From NCBI RefSeq assembly GCF_013390595.1, contig NZ_JACAWV010000002.1, forward strand, positions 310,001-374,000: DNA of 64,000 nt, read 5' to 3'. The notes beneath the pieces are model-generated. The model saw only the letters and a program-made list of their open reading frames with translations, made no database searches and had not been told where the DNA came from. The stretch's first letter is position 1; every line of letters begins with the position of its first letter. The position numbers and the translations under genes are program-made. Source of the stretch: Rhizobium sp. RM (GTDB lineage Bacteria > Pseudomonadota > Alphaproteobacteria > Rhizobiales > Rhizobiaceae). Positions 63,821 to 64,000 of the stretch are shown here, one piece after another.

Positions 63821-64000
<180 letters not shown>

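Overview
The window looks like a chromosomal segment from the Rhizobiaceae, most likely the Agrobacterium/Rhizobium group. The evidence is a GC-rich sequence, a giant apolipoprotein-like protein matching the Agrobacterium growth pole ring protein (GPR), a CckA hybrid kinase, an EipB-type DUF1849 protein, and a lexA promoter carrying the alphaproteobacterial GTTC-N7-GTTC SOS box. I see no insertion sequence, prophage, CRISPR array, tRNA or rRNA. The content is almost entirely core housekeeping DNA. The strain and replicon cannot be named from the sequence alone.

Layout. (1) 1-5300: peptidoglycan amidase (5' end cut off), penicillin-binding protein 1A, prfB with its programmed +1 frameshift, and an isochorismatase-fold hydrolase. 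(2) 5332-7869: nadK with a small exported protein on the minus strand, divergent from a phzF-like gene. (3) 7970-15710: the 2295-codon gpr gene, divergent from a single-domain histidine phosphotransferase. The intergenic region carries a CtrA-like box and paired GANTC sites. (4) 15850-19590: 2Fe-2S ferredoxin, a DUF922 protein, the folate genes folP-folB-folK and a secreted protein of unknown function. (5) 19722-23613: ycjX-ycjF, a SixA-like phosphatase and a DksA with one cysteine. (6) 23728-32493: a FliO-like protein divergent from cckA, then clpS-clpA and azlC-azlD. (7) 32556-36350: two tandem PAP2 membrane phosphatases, and a LysR regulator divergent from a DUF1989 gene. (8) 36430-40254: the compact minus-strand set ridA-gdpD-femAB-like-hit, then eipB. 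(9) 40448-53609: the long conserved run rpsB-tsf-pyrH-frr-uppS-cdsA-rseP-bamA-lpxD-fabZ-lpxA-lpxI-lpxB. (10) 53803-64000: gltA, comEC, a GST, lexA, a DUF2161 protein, a lipoprotein, a VOC protein, kdsA and the start of eno.

Cell-envelope construction dominates. It covers peptidoglycan synthesis and cleavage (mrcA, amiC), undecaprenyl and phospholipid precursors (uppS, cdsA), outer-membrane protein assembly (bamA, rseP), lipid A (lpxD/A/I/B, fabZ), Kdo (kdsA), envelope integrity (eipB) and the polar growth scaffold (gpr). Cell-cycle and stress control is present through cckA, the Hpt protein, clpSA, dksA and lexA.

I found no convincing previously undescribed multi-gene system. The observations most worth following up are the nested 22/44/66-residue repeats in gpr, the CtrA-like box between gpr and the Hpt gene, the duplicated upstream block before the two PAP2 genes, a terminator-like hairpin with no gene in front of it at 60895-60937, a terminator for one gene embedded in the end of folK, and the non-canonical DksA and ComEC.
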